A stretch of DNA of 64,000 nt, from NCBI GenBank assembly GCA_028284385.1, contig JANQRT010000002.1, positions 110,755 through 174,754 of the forward strand. The letters are read 5' to 3'. Origin of the DNA: Opitutaceae bacterium (GTDB lineage Bacteria; Verrucomicrobiota; Verrucomicrobiia; Opitutales; Opitutaceae). Position numbers and translations under genes: made by a program. Positions 47,669 through 58,025 of this stretch are shown piece by piece. How positions within the stretch are numbered: position 1 is the first letter of the stretch; each line of letters begins with the position of its first letter. The notes under the pieces are model-generated. The model ran no database searches. It was not told where the DNA came from and was given only the letters and a program-made list of their open reading frames with translations.

Positions 47669-50392
47669 CTAATTGATGACTCTTATTCTAAGAAAGCGTG
47701 AATTGGTAATGTCTTGATTAAGAGAGTCTTGTACGGCCACGGAAACGACATTCACGCCATTGCCATCTCCTAGGATGGTAGCCGTTCCCATTAAGGGAGA
47801 TCCTAATTCGCTTCGGGCGATCTCGACCCAAGGGCCGTTTAAATTGTCGTTGGCTTCAACGACGAGCGTGATGTCGGCTTTGGTTGGATCTCGTTTGAAA
47901 GATAATTGAGCAGCCGTTCCGGTGTTGGTTTTGACAAAATCGAACGCTAGCTGATCGTTACGATCAGGCGCGGTTGGGTCGCCTCCCAATGCGTATTCAA
48001 CCAGATTTACCAGACCGTCCCTGTCAGGATCGCCAGAATCGGGGGCGTTCGAGTCGCTCAGATTCGACAGTTTCCAGTCTTCGTAGGGAAGATTTAGTGA
48101 AATACTGAATACGATTCCGCCTCCTTTGCTACCGCCAGAGGGCGACACGCCGTAGAGCTTGCCATGGGTTGAAGCATTCAGCCCGCCTATGGCGAAGGTT
48201 CCCGTCCGCCATTCATGGGGACCGCTGGTTGGACGGGAGCTATACTCTTCCGTAAACGTAACTAAGGTTTCAATACTTTGTCCTGGGAAGATGCGGAATG
48301 CGCTACCGAAACCATCCGCCCCGCTTGTAGTGATTCCATAAAGATAGCCGTCCGCTCCTTGAACTAAAGGTCCTTGAGGGTTGGCTCCGTTCGTTCCCGT
48401 AAACGCATCTACCTCTGACCATTGATTGGTTTGCGGATCTAGCTGGATGATGGTTCCATTGTTGGTATCTCCACCCAAGCTAGTGCTTCCGTAAAGCTTG
48501 CCATCGGAAGCAAGAGTAAGCCCTCCTTGTGGTTGCCTGGGACCGTTGTCGTTAAAGGATACAATCGAGGTTAGTGAATTGTCGGGATTAACTTGATACA
48601 GAGTTCCTTGATCATTGGCTCCTCCTGACAAAGTGAGTCCGTAGAGAGATCCGTTTGGATGGGCTACGACGGGATTTTGCGGAGCGGAACCTAAACGAGG
48701 TACGGTTGTACCCGTGAAGGAGAACAGTCGCGACAAAGTATTCGATGTGTCGATACTAAATAGAACGCCACGATTAGCGAGACCTCCTGCTTCTGCTGCT
48801 CCGAACAAGCTTCCATTGCCATCAACTGCTAGAGGGCCACTTACGTTTTCCCCCGAAGTTGAAGTGAATCCGACCAAAGGCGCTAGGGTCCCGTTTGGCT
48901 GGAACAGAACTGCGGCTCCCTTGCCGGAGCCGTTTCCCAACACGGTTACAGCGACAAAGTCTGAGCCTCGCTTTGCGAGAGGACCTGATGGACCACCTCC
49001 CGTAGCTTCGTTAAACGAGGCGGAAGTCGAAACCGTTCCACTAGCATCGATTTTAGCGATAGTTCCCAGTCCGAACTCACCGCCTTCTGCTAGTGGAAAG
49101 TAAAGATTTCCTTGAGAGTCTGCGACGGGAGCTCCGGAAGGCGTCCAGCCCTCAAGGGTGCTCAGGTTTGAGATTAGCTGATAGCTATTCGCTACCATTT
49201 TAAAAAGGGCGCCTCGTTGCCCTGGACCGCCGGCGCTGGCGCTTCCAATGAAGCTGCCATCGCTTGTAAGCGTTAGGCCACCCTGAGGAGCCGCTCCTGG
49301 GGTGGAATCTGATTCATCCGAAAAATGAATCAAGTCTATGTATTGATTATTCGGTGACAATTGATAAATGACGCCAAGACCGTCTGAGCCTCCGTTGGAG
49401 GTGGTCCCACGTAACATGCCGCTCGAATCGATGGCTAACGATCCGCTCGGTTGCGATCCTGTCGCATCAGAGAAGTGATGAAGAACTGAATATGCATTAG
49501 ATGTTTGGGTGTTTATGCTAAATAGAACGCCGACATTGTTGTCTCCTCCGTATTCAGTTGTCCCATATAGTAAGCCACTCGTGTCAAGAAAAGGAATACA
49601 TGCGGAACGTTCGCCCGGATGACTGCCCGAATCGCCACTAAAGTTTACTAGAACCTGGTGCTGCCCGTTTTCATTGAAACTGAAAACCGTTCCCAAATTG
49701 TTTGGTCCCCCTACACGGGTGACGCCATAGAGCAAGTTGCCGGATGAAGATAGGCCTCTAACTGGCTCTGCCCCTGGATTTAGCCCTGTTGTTCCGGTGA
49801 ACGAAAATTCGTGTGAGAAGGCCCCATTTGGAGAAAGGCGAAAGAGCGTTCCATTGTTAGATGAGCCGCCCGCTTGGGTAATGCCATAGAAGTCTCCATT
49901 CGTGTGACGAACGAGTCCTTGCGGAACCGAACCTAGGAATGCTCCACTGCTCCCAGTGAAATCGACGAGCTTCTGAAAATCGCCTTGTATTGAGATTTTG
50001 AATAACACTCCGAATCCGTTAATTCCACCTTGGCTGGTCGAACCGTATAGATCTCCGTTGGGAGCTTCAGCGAGTCTCGAGATGGGAGCAGCTCCATCTG
50101 ACTCTGCAAATGAATGCAGATATTCGATACTTCCGGTTGGGCTTAGGCGATAGACTGTTCCGAGGTCGAATACGCCGCCACTGGTTGTCGTCCCATAGTA
50201 GTTCCCATCCGTGTGCTCGATTAAGGGACCTAGTGGCTGTTTCCCCGGTCTCTGGAACTCGTGAGTGATTTCGTACTGGAAGGCTGCCGCTTTGTGGGAT
50301 GCGATTCCTATTAGGATCATAATCCCGCAGAAATTATTCAGAAATGATCCATTTGAATCCCGTTTTCCTCTATTTCTCGTACAAAAATTCAT
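47669..50392 (-). CDS. GloVer-type tandem repeat surface protein
   Basis: 907 residues with a long signal region (about 1-38). About sixteen repeats of the YGTTxxGGxxxxGTVYxLSP style, roughly every 45-50 residues, are the GloVer repeat named for Gloeobacter and Verrucomicrobia, predicted to form beta-propeller blades. The C-terminus has a calcium-binding-type segment (DSGDPDRDGLVNLVEYALGG, about 790-810) common in secreted verrucomicrobial proteins. Role unknown, probably at the cell surface. Divergent from the Trp-repeat gene at 50510 and upstream of the acidic protein gene on the same strand. Confidence 0.88.
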   Translation of the reverse strand: MNFCTRNRGKRDSNGSFLNNFCGIMILIGIASHKAAAFQYEITHEFQRPGKQPLGPLIEHTDGNYYGTTTSGGVFDLGTVYRLSPTGSIEYLHSFAESDGAAPISRLAEAPNGDLYGSTSQGGINGFGVLFKISIQGDFQKLVDFTGSSGAFLGSVPQGLVRHTNGDFYGITQAGGSSNNGTLFRLSPNGAFSHEFSFTGTTGLNPGAEPVRGLSSSGNLLYGVTRVGGPNNLGTVFSFNENGQHQVLVNFSGDSGSHPGERSACIPFLDTSGLLYGTTEYGGDNNVGVLFSINTQTSNAYSVLHHFSDATGSQPSGSLAIDSSGMLRGTTSNGGSDGLGVIYQLSPNNQYIDLIHFSDESDSTPGAAPQGGLTLTSDGSFIGSASAGGPGQRGALFKMVANSYQLISNLSTLEGWTPSGAPVADSQGNLYFPLAEGGEFGLGTIAKIDASGTVSTSASFNEATGGGPSGPLAKRGSDFVAVTVLGNGSGKGAAVLFQPNGTLAPLVGFTSTSGENVSGPLAVDGNGSLFGAAEAGGLANRGVLFSIDTSNTLSRLFSFTGTTVPRLGSAPQNPVVAHPNGSLYGLTLSGGANDQGTLYQVNPDNSLTSIVSFNDNGPRQPQGGLTLASDGKLYGSTSLGGDTNNGTIIQLDPQTNQWSEVDAFTGTNGANPQGPLVQGADGYLYGITTSGADGFGSAFRIFPGQSIETLVTFTEEYSSRPTSGPHEWRTGTFAIGGLNASTHGKLYGVSPSGGSKGGGIVFSISLNLPYEDWKLSNLSDSNAPDSGDPDRDGLVNLVEYALGGDPTAPDRNDQLAFDFVKTNTGTAAQLSFKRDPTKADITLVVEANDNLNGPWVEIARSELGSPLMGTATILGDGNGVNVVSVAVQDSLNQDITNSRFLRIRVIN

Positions 50393-50443
50393 TTTGTAGT
50401 ATCGATGAAGACCGATTATCGAAATCGCGTCTATACGGACATA

Positions 50444-50461
50444 GTAACGGAACGGTTACCA
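50444..50461. promoter_or_regulatory. GTAACGG / ACGGTTACCA element, site B
   Basis: GTAACGG-AA-CGGTTACC with outer arms GTAAC / GTTAC, between the divergent GloVer gene (start 50392) and the Trp-repeat gene (start 50510). It contains a 9/10 match to the 10-mer found at sites A, C and D. Placed 50 bp from each start codon. Confidence 0.5.
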
Positions 50462-50509
50462 AATGCGAATTGAGTTACTGGCGCTGATTCCATTCCATCG
50501 TTAATTTAA

Positions 50510-52000
50510 ATGAAATTTCCTGCCAACGGATCCTTTTTAGCTAACTGTATTCTTGTAGGGTCCAGCTTTGCGGCAGGGATCGTATCATCGGTCGTAGCTT
50601 TTGAATTTGGCTGGTTAGAGCTAGGCGATCGCAAAGACAAGAGAGACCTGGATACGAGGGTGGACTATTCCGATGGTGGTCCGCCTGCTGATCTTTCGCT
50701 GAGAGAAACCAGGTTTTCAAGAGAGGCTGATGAGCAGTCCAACGTCAGCCCTCAGACTAATCTTCAGCTGGCATTAAGCGAGTGGGATCCCGCCTTACGA
50801 AGCGAGCTTCTGCACCGAGCTGGGCGGGAAGGAGCTAGGCAGGACGTCGCCGTGGCTTTGACGATTGGCTTAGAACTAAAGAGGACCCAAGATCAGCTCG
50901 ACTACTATCGCGGTCTCTATGCGATTTGGTCTGACGTCGATCCTCAATCAGCTCTTGATTACGCCAAGCGAGGTTTTCATCCCGGCATGCTTCAAACTGA
51001 GCTGATTAGCCTGGTGATGAATAAATGGGGGTTCGAGAATCCGCAAAAAGCGCTTGTTTGGGCGAAAAGCAATTTATCGGGTCCCCTTCTAGAACAGTCG
51101 GTTACCGATATGATGATTGGCTGGACACGCCGCAACCCCAAGAGCGCCTCTAGTTGGATAACCAATTCCGATTTTCGCTCTCAACCGGCGTTTGCAGCCG
51201 TGGCTACCACTTGGGCTGAACAAAATCCTGAGGCAGCTGCTTTTTGGGCAACCCAAATTGATTTCCGATCTGGACGCCGAGGGGCTACTCTCGCTGTGAC
51301 TGCAGAATGGACACGTCAGGATCCTGAAGTCGCTTCGGAGCAAATGCTTGAACTTGCTGCAGAAGATCAAACTTCCGATATAGCCACTCTCATAGCTGAT
51401 ATCTGGGGGACTTCCGATCCCGAAGCGGCGGCCCTTTGGGTTGCGACGCTTCCCGAGGGTCCTATGCGTGATCAAGCCGCTGGAACGCTCGCTTCCGTCT
51501 GGGCGACTCGAGATATCTACTCCGCCGTTGCTTGGAGTGAAACCATTTCCGATCTCTCAATGCGCTCTCGCGTGATTAATCACTTAGGAACGACTTGGGG
51601 TGGCCTTGAGCCCGAAAGCGCGGTTACATGGCTAAGCCAACTGGATCCAGATCTCGCTTTGCCTGCTATGGAAGGAGCCTTCAATTCTTGGGCAGCTGTC
51701 GGTCCCGATTCGATGCGTGACTGGATTGAGAGCAGCGAGATTACATTCATTTCCGACCAAGCGCGTCGCAGTCTGGCGGATGTGCTTAGCCAGGACAACG
51801 CTTTTGAGGCCATCGAGATTTCTTTGGGAATTACGGATGCCAAATTGCGTAACGATTCCGTTGCTCGCTATTTTCGCTACATGCGAAAAACCGACGAAGC
51901 GTCAGCCCAGGAGTGGGCAAGCGAAATATTGCCCCATCTTCCCGAGGACTTGCAGCAACGTATCCAGCTAGAGCAGCGGAAGACGTTCGGCAGGCCTTAA
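50510..52000 (+). CDS. Membrane-anchored Trp-repeat protein (nine ~32-residue units)
   Basis: 496 residues with an N-terminal hydrophobic segment (about 9-31). Not a family I can name with confidence. Nine helical units carry a Trp at 140, 173, 205, 235, 267, 299, 331, 363 and 394, a spacing of 30-33 residues, each followed by (D/N)P and a second conserved small-aromatic position (for example WGTSDPEAAALW, WAEQNPEAAAFW). The layout suggests an alpha-solenoid related to TPR/Sel1-type scaffolds, exposed to the periplasm. Between a GloVer gene and a two-component system, sharing the control element in 50444-50461. Confidence 0.75.
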   Translation: MKFPANGSFLANCILVGSSFAAGIVSSVVAFEFGWLELGDRKDKRDLDTRVDYSDGGPPADLSLRETRFSREADEQSNVSPQTNLQLALSEWDPALRSELLHRAGREGARQDVAVALTIGLELKRTQDQLDYYRGLYAIWSDVDPQSALDYAKRGFHPGMLQTELISLVMNKWGFENPQKALVWAKSNLSGPLLEQSVTDMMIGWTRRNPKSASSWITNSDFRSQPAFAAVATTWAEQNPEAAAFWATQIDFRSGRRGATLAVTAEWTRQDPEVASEQMLELAAEDQTSDIATLIADIWGTSDPEAAALWVATLPEGPMRDQAAGTLASVWATRDIYSAVAWSETISDLSMRSRVINHLGTTWGGLEPESAVTWLSQLDPDLALPAMEGAFNSWAAVGPDSMRDWIESSEITFISDQARRSLADVLSQDNAFEAIEISLGITDAKLRNDSVARYFRYMRKTDEASAQEWASEILPHLPEDLQQRIQLEQRKTFGRP

Positions 52001-52056
52001 ATGCGAAAATCGTAGCGAAACGTCTGCAACGTTTCGAAATTATGGATACGCTCTTC

Positions 52057-53406
52057 TTAGTTGATCCCTCTTGCTGAGGGTAACGTAACCATAAACTCGG
52101 TCCAAGCTTCATCTGATCTTGCTAGAACCAAATTGCCGTCATGGGCTAGCATTAGCGTCTTGGCGATGTTCAGTCCCAAGCCTTGGCCGGCAATCGATTC
52201 TCCAACCAGACTCCCCCTGCGAAATCGCTCGAAAATGTCTTCTTGTTCTTCGACTGGAATCGGTTTTGCCGTATTGGAAATATGGATTTCAATGCCACTT
52301 TCGGCTTCCATGGCTTCAATTCGAATCTCGCCTGGATTGGTTGTGTATTTCGCTGCGTTTTCAATTAGAGTTTGCAATACCAGGTTGATGCGACGCGAGT
52401 CAGCCATGGCTTCAAGTGTTTGTGGAATCGATTTTTGGATACGAATCGCTTTCGGTTGAATGATAGCTTCGAGATCATCGCAAGCGCCGTTTATCAGTGG
52501 AGCAATGTCCGTGACCACCGATTCTAGCTGCAGCCTGCCAGCGTCGGCTTGAGCCAGCAATAACAAGTCGTTGATGAGTGCAGTAAGCCGTCGCGTTTGC
52601 TTTAGAAGCTCTTGTATTTTTTCGTTTTCCAGACCCTCGAATCTCAATTCCTCGAGTCCTGCCCGGAGTACGGCGATAGGGGTCTTCAATTGATGGGAGG
52701 CGTCTGCCGAAAAACGCGTTGCTGCTTCGTACGCCTTTTGCAGTCGATCAAACGCGCTGTTCAGAACGATGGTCATACTCGCTATCTCATCGCGACTGGG
52801 TGGAAGCGGCAGGCGTTCATCCAGTCGATTCACATTTATCCTTTCCGCTGCGTCGCTGAGCTTGGCAATGGGACGAACCGCTACGCGACCAAGGAAAAAG
52901 CCGCCGATGAAAACGCAAAGAGCTGCAATGGGGGTGGCCACTGCCAGACTTTTGAGCAGCGTTTTTTGCAGGGCGTGAAGAGGTTCCATACTCGCTCCGA
53001 TTTGCAAAAAGAAGAACCCCTCTTGGAAACTGGCCACTCGTTGCTTTTCTCTGTTGATCCTTGTGGTTTCGTATCCAGATTCCAACTCCGAAAGTCTTGC
53101 AGCTTTTAGTCCGGGTGAACTGTAGAGGATCTGACCTTCGGGTCCCTTTACGATGAGCAGTCGATTTTGCAGGGACACGGGAATAAACTTCGCGCTGAGC
53201 GGTTGTCGGGCGTTAATGGGAGCTCCCTTGAAATTTTCTAAATCTCTAACCAGCTCTTTAGCTTCGTTTAAAAGGCGATTGTCCAGTTGAGCTCTTTGGG
53301 TAAAGTAGATAAAGGGAAGCATGGTTCCTGCGGCCCCGCAAAGAGCAACGATAGCTAGCAAGGCTGCGTAGGTGCCGAATTTTACTTTAAGCGACCAAGA
53401 CTCCAC
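52057..53406 (-). CDS. Sensor histidine kinase, two-component system
   Basis: 449 residues. Two membrane helices (about 13-35 and 153-174) flank a periplasmic domain of about 115 residues. A HAMP linker follows (about 174-226), then the dimerisation helix with phosphoacceptor His238 (SADASHQLKTPIAVLR) and the ATPase domain with N-box LIENAAKYT (347-355) and G-box GQGLGLNIA (407-415). Class I kinase of the CusS/QseC type. Its gene follows the response-regulator gene by 17 bp. Confidence 0.94.
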   Translation of the reverse strand: MESWSLKVKFGTYAALLAIVALCGAAGTMLPFIYFTQRAQLDNRLLNEAKELVRDLENFKGAPINARQPLSAKFIPVSLQNRLLIVKGPEGQILYSSPGLKAARLSELESGYETTRINREKQRVASFQEGFFFLQIGASMEPLHALQKTLLKSLAVATPIAALCVFIGGFFLGRVAVRPIAKLSDAAERINVNRLDERLPLPPSRDEIASMTIVLNSAFDRLQKAYEAATRFSADASHQLKTPIAVLRAGLEELRFEGLENEKIQELLKQTRRLTALINDLLLLAQADAGRLQLESVVTDIAPLINGACDDLEAIIQPKAIRIQKSIPQTLEAMADSRRINLVLQTLIENAAKYTTNPGEIRIEAMEAESGIEIHISNTAKPIPVEEQEDIFERFRRGSLVGESIAGQGLGLNIAKTLMLAHDGNLVLARSDEAWTEFMVTLPSARGIN

Positions 53407-53423
53407 GATGAAGAGGCGACGAA

Positions 53424-54101
53424 TCAGTCGTCGCTTCCCAGGCGATAGCCGATTCCTCGAATCGTTTCGATGATCGACGATTGGCCTTTGGTATCGAGCT
53501 TTTTCCGCAGTCGCATTATGAAGATTTCAACTGTCTTTGTGTCGTATTCATGTTCTCGCTCCCAGATACGCTCGCAAATTTCGTCGCGAGAAAATGCGCG
53601 ACCCGGCTCCTGTATCAGGATCTGAAATACTTCGAATTCGCGAGGCGAAAGATTCACCTCTTTTCCGGCTTTCGTGACTTTCCGTCGATCAAGGTCCATG
53701 ACGATGTCCCCGAAGTCCAAAACCGACCCGTTTGTCATGGCCCCACCACGCCGACCCAGTGCTTCGACTCTAGCTAATAGTTCCTCCATGGCGAAGGGCT
53801 TGGTTAGGTAGTCGTCGGCTCCGGAGGAAAGTCCAGTCACCCGATCTTGGATCTCGCTGCGAGCCGTGAGCATGATGACTCTGGCCAAGACTGAATGTTC
53901 TTTAAACCGCTTTAGTACTTCAAAGCCATCGTACCCAGGCAGATTTACGTCGAGGACCACGAGATCGAAGCACTTCTGTAAAGCGAGCTCCACCGCTTTG
54001 GGGCCCTCGTTGGCCACCAATACTTCATGGTCCTTGCGTTTCAAAGCGCGTTCAACATGTCGCGCTAAATCTAGCTGATCCTCTACCAAAAGAATGCGCA
54101 T
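53424..54101 (-). CDS. OmpR-family response regulator
   Basis: 225 residues. Receiver domain (1-115) with acidic pocket E7/D8, phosphoacceptor D51 (LVVLDVNLPG), T79 and K101 (YLTKPF). The C-terminal winged helix (about 128-222; VNLSPREFEVFQILIQEPGRAFSRDEI and the late VEIFIMRLRKKLD) is OmpR-type. First gene of the pair. Its promoter region holds the ACCGTTACCA word at 54167-54176, so autoregulation and control of the nearby surface-protein genes is a testable inference. Confidence 0.94.
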   Translation of the reverse strand: MRILLVEDQLDLARHVERALKRKDHEVLVANEGPKAVELALQKCFDLVVLDVNLPGYDGFEVLKRFKEHSVLARVIMLTARSEIQDRVTGLSSGADDYLTKPFAMEELLARVEALGRRGGAMTNGSVLDFGDIVMDLDRRKVTKAGKEVNLSPREFEVFQILIQEPGRAFSRDEICERIWEREHEYDTKTVEIFIMRLRKKLDTKGQSSIIETIRGIGYRLGSDD

Positions 54102-54166
54102 CGTTAATGACCAAGTCTAATTTCTACCTAGTAGAGCGCTATCTTAAACGACTCGCAGTCTATAAA

Positions 54167-54176
54167 TGGTAACGGT
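54167..54176 (-). promoter_or_regulatory. ACCGTTACCA word, site C
   Basis: Exact 10-mer on the minus strand 66-75 bp upstream of the response-regulator ATG and 86-95 bp upstream of the divergent MerC-like gene. Confidence 0.5.
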
Positions 54177-54261
54177 TTAGTCGGAATTTTATCAGGCTTG
54201 GTGTGCGAGCGAGTTTCTAGTTGCGTCGGGAAGCTGCCTTGTTTTTCTCTGCACTAAGAAT

Positions 54262-54822
54262 ATGGAATCGACAATAACGAGGCCATGCGCGAAGGGAACC
54301 GGAAGCTGGCTAGATAAAGCAGCTATCTTGATGGCAGTGATCTGCGGCATCCATTGCTTGGTGACGCCCATATTGCTTATCTCCTTGCCAATCATTGGGA
54401 CGACGTTTTGGGCGAGCGAGGACTTCCACTTTTGGATGCTGATGTTTGTTATCCCGACGACGACGCTTGCGGTCTTTTCCGGCTGTCGCAATCACAAGGA
54501 TCGCATGGTGGCGGTATTCGCCGCATTAGGCCTGCTTATTCTCACCTCTGCCACCGCCCTAGAGGGAGCGGCGAAAAGATCAGAGGGATCGGCTGGTTCT
54601 CCAGAAACTGTGTCACATGCGGGTGAAGTGACCTGTGCTGATTGCTGTGCGGTCGATGCGAATCCTGAAAGAGAGTCCAGAGCTTCGCTAGCCTTTCCTA
54701 ATTTGTCTACAGGAGCGCTTCTCAATTTGACTGGCGGCCTGTTTCTGATTTTAGGTCATATTCGCAACTTCCGCCTTTGCCGCGCCACTCGTTGCTGTGA
54801 AGGACTCGATGGAATACGCTAA
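54262..54822 (+). CDS. MerC-like inner-membrane protein
   Basis: 186 residues with four membrane helices. AILMAVICGIHCLVTPILLISLP (about 21-43), with its GxHC motif, and the following FHFWMLMFVIPTTTLAVFSGCRNH match the MerC family, first known from mercury uptake. Members found outside mer operons are often beside TonB receptors and zinc regulators. An added Cys-rich loop (TCADCCAVD, about 128-136) and Cys-rich C-terminus (CRATRCCEG) are extra potential metal ligands. No merA/merR genes are nearby. Followed by TonB receptor 4 on the same strand. Confidence 0.85.
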   Translation: MESTITRPCAKGTGSWLDKAAILMAVICGIHCLVTPILLISLPIIGTTFWASEDFHFWMLMFVIPTTTLAVFSGCRNHKDRMVAVFAALGLLILTSATALEGAAKRSEGSAGSPETVSHAGEVTCADCCAVDANPERESRASLAFPNLSTGALLNLTGGLFLILGHIRNFRLCRATRCCEGLDGIR

Positions 54823-55082
54823 GGACGCTTAGCGGAAAGAGGGGGGCGTGAAACTTCAAATGCTTTCACGAGAAGGCGTCTTGGCTATATCAAAGTCGAG
54901 ATGAATCTCCACTAGATAACATTTGGAAAAAAGAGCGCGCCAAAAAGATCCGATGACCTTCCCTGAGCGTAGTTCTGTTAAAGACTGTATTGAGCTTCTG
55001 TTTCGCCGCACTCCTTGTCGGGTGAGAGAACGCAGGCCTTCATCGAAAAACTTGAAACTGAATTGAGAATCCCTAGTCCCAA
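54823..55082. promoter_or_regulatory. Gap before receptor 4 with inverted repeat
   Basis: 260 bp with no supported gene. CGTGAAA (54847-54853) / TTTCACG (54864-54870) is an exact 7-bp inverted repeat with 10-bp spacer. It could be a weak terminator of the MerC-like gene or an operator for receptor 4. The rest shows nothing recognisable. Confidence 0.35.
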
Positions 55083-57149
55083 ATGCCACATTTTATGATT
55101 AAACTGCCTCACTTCTTATCATGGTTCGCATGTGTGGCGTTCGCGTCGATCGCTTGCGCTCATGATGTCTACGATCTCGATGCCTTCAAGGTCGAGGGGC
55201 GGGGGACGCCGTTGATCGGCGAAGCGGTTTCCGCGTCTCAAGGTTACGTCGGCCAAATAGATTTAGAGGCTCGCCCCATGCTACGTTCGGGAGAGATCCT
55301 TGAAACCATTCCGGGATTGATCGTCACCCAACATAGCGGAACCGGCAAGGCGAACCAATATTTTCTACGCGGCTTTAACTTGGACCACGGGACGGATTTC
55401 TTGACGACAGTCGACGGAATGCCGGTGAATATGGTCACGCACGGACATGGGCAGGGATACAGCGACATCAATTTCGTGATTCCGGAGCTTGTTGACCTTA
55501 TCGGCTACTTTAAGGGTTCGTACTACGCTGCGGTGGGCGATTTCGCTTCAGCTGGATCCGCCAGTATCACAACAGTAGATACGCTCGATTCAGGACTGGC
55601 TAAGCTTTCATTGGGAGAAGACCAATACTTTCGCGCTTTGGTGGCGGATTCTCAGGGATTTGGCCAAGGAAATCTGCTAGCCGCTTTGGAACGCCAGACT
55701 AATGACGGACCATGGGACTTGGACGAAGATCTCGATAAGACCAACGGTGTATTGAAATTCTCGCGACAGAGCGGCGACGATTCGTTTGCCGTAACGCTGA
55801 TGGGATACGACGCCAGCTGGAATTCGGCCGACCAGATTCCCGAACGCGCTGTGGAGCAAGGCCTCATTTCCCCTTTCGGATCGCTGGATCAAAGCGTCGG
55901 TGGCAAGTCTTCTCGCTACAGCATTTCCACCGATTGGAGCCAATCAAGCGGCGATGTGACCACTAAAGCGAACGCCTACGCGATTGCCTACGACATGAAC
56001 CTGTGGTCTAACTTCACCTACTTCCTGGATGATCCGGTCAATGGCGATCAGTTCGAACAGGCCGACCGGCGAATGATTTACGGTTTATCCGCCTCCCGAT
56101 CCTACTATCGCCAATCGTTTTTCGGTCGAGACGCGAGACATACCTTCGGAGCCCAGTTGCGTTTCGACGATATCGAGGAGGTCGGCCTCTACAAAACGGT
56201 CGATCGCAGAAGGATTTCGACGGTAAGAGAAGATGCTATCGATGAGCTCGCCGCTTCTGTATTCTACGAGACGCTTGTCTCGTGGTCAGGAAATCTCAAG
56301 ACCACCTTGGGTCTGCGAGCTGACTACTACGATTTCGACGTTTCCAGCGGTTTGACGGCAAATTCTGGAGCCGTAGACGATACGATCATAAGTCCGAAAT
56401 TCAACGCGATTTACACTACCGACAACGACGTGGAGTACTACTTCAGCGCGGGATATGGTTTCCACAGCAACGACGCCCGAGGCACTACGATTCGCGTCGA
56501 CCCCAATGATGGAACGACGCCAGTAAGCCCTGTCGATCCGCTCGTCCGCTCCCAAGGAGCGGAAACCGGTGTCCGGGTTAGCTGGCGTGACAATTTGAAT
56601 ACATCGATCGCGATTTGGGGTTTGCGGCTCGACTCGGAACTGCTCTACGTGGGCGATGCCGGTAACACCGAAGCGTCAAGGCCTAGCGAGCGATCCGGCA
56701 TTGAAATCGCCAATCACTTTGCGCCGAACGATTGGCTTAGCTTCGACTTGGATCTCGCTCTAACCGACGCCTCGTTTCGCGACGAGGATCCATCAGGTAG
56801 AGAGATTCCCGGAGCCATCGACAAAGTAGCTAGCGCGGGAGTGAGCATAAATCCCAGCAATGGTTGGTTTGGAGCGTTGCGGTGGCGTTACTTCGGAGGC
56901 CGTCCGCTTATCGAAGATGGAAGCGTGGAGTCGAATTCGTTTTCGGCATTCAACGGCCGGATTGGCTACAAGCAGGAGCGTTGGATGGTAAGTCTAGACC
57001 TGCTCAATGCGCTCGATTCGCGCGATCACGACATCACTTACTTTTACGCCTCACGGCTTCCTGGAGAAAGTGGGGAAGGCGTTGAAGACCGCCATTTTCA
57101 CGTAATCGAGCCTCGATCACTTCGGCTCAACTTGAGCTGGCGATTCTAG
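55083..57149 (+). CDS. TonB-dependent receptor, compact type (copy 4)
   Basis: 688 residues with a signal peptide ending ACAHD (or from the second ATG at 55095). This is a different class from the three large receptors: the normal 22-strand length and the plug text SGEILETIPGLIVTQHSGTG, QYFLRGFNLDHGTDF and NMVTHGHGQGYSD. The His-Gly-His motif in the plug and the adjoining MerC-like gene suggest a metal or metal-chelate ligand, which is inference. C-terminal LSWRF is a proper barrel signature. Confidence 0.9.
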   Translation: MPHFMIKLPHFLSWFACVAFASIACAHDVYDLDAFKVEGRGTPLIGEAVSASQGYVGQIDLEARPMLRSGEILETIPGLIVTQHSGTGKANQYFLRGFNLDHGTDFLTTVDGMPVNMVTHGHGQGYSDINFVIPELVDLIGYFKGSYYAAVGDFASAGSASITTVDTLDSGLAKLSLGEDQYFRALVADSQGFGQGNLLAALERQTNDGPWDLDEDLDKTNGVLKFSRQSGDDSFAVTLMGYDASWNSADQIPERAVEQGLISPFGSLDQSVGGKSSRYSISTDWSQSSGDVTTKANAYAIAYDMNLWSNFTYFLDDPVNGDQFEQADRRMIYGLSASRSYYRQSFFGRDARHTFGAQLRFDDIEEVGLYKTVDRRRISTVREDAIDELAASVFYETLVSWSGNLKTTLGLRADYYDFDVSSGLTANSGAVDDTIISPKFNAIYTTDNDVEYYFSAGYGFHSNDARGTTIRVDPNDGTTPVSPVDPLVRSQGAETGVRVSWRDNLNTSIAIWGLRLDSELLYVGDAGNTEASRPSERSGIEIANHFAPNDWLSFDLDLALTDASFRDEDPSGREIPGAIDKVASAGVSINPSNGWFGALRWRYFGGRPLIEDGSVESNSFSAFNGRIGYKQERWMVSLDLLNALDSRDHDITYFYASRLPGESGEGVEDRHFHVIEPRSLRLNLSWRF

Positions 57150-57792
<643 letters not shown>

Positions 57793-58025
57793 GTTGATCG
57801 AAGCAGCAACCGATAGTCCCTACGAACCACTTGTCAATCCTGGTATCAAGAAGCTCGTATTTTCGCTGGGCTACCTTCGCCTTTTAGCGTTGGACCAGAA
57901 AAAAGAGGCAGGCCTATTGTGATCTACAAAACCCCACTTGTGAACAGCATGAGATTTAACGGTATCGAAGATCTTGTACTGTGTGGCTCCTACCTGAATA
58001 AGGCTTGGAAATTCAGGGAAGAGGA

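Noticed and set aside
54262..54822. Complete mercury-resistance (mer) operon
   Set aside because: Only a MerC-like protein is present; no merA, merR, merT or merP in the window.
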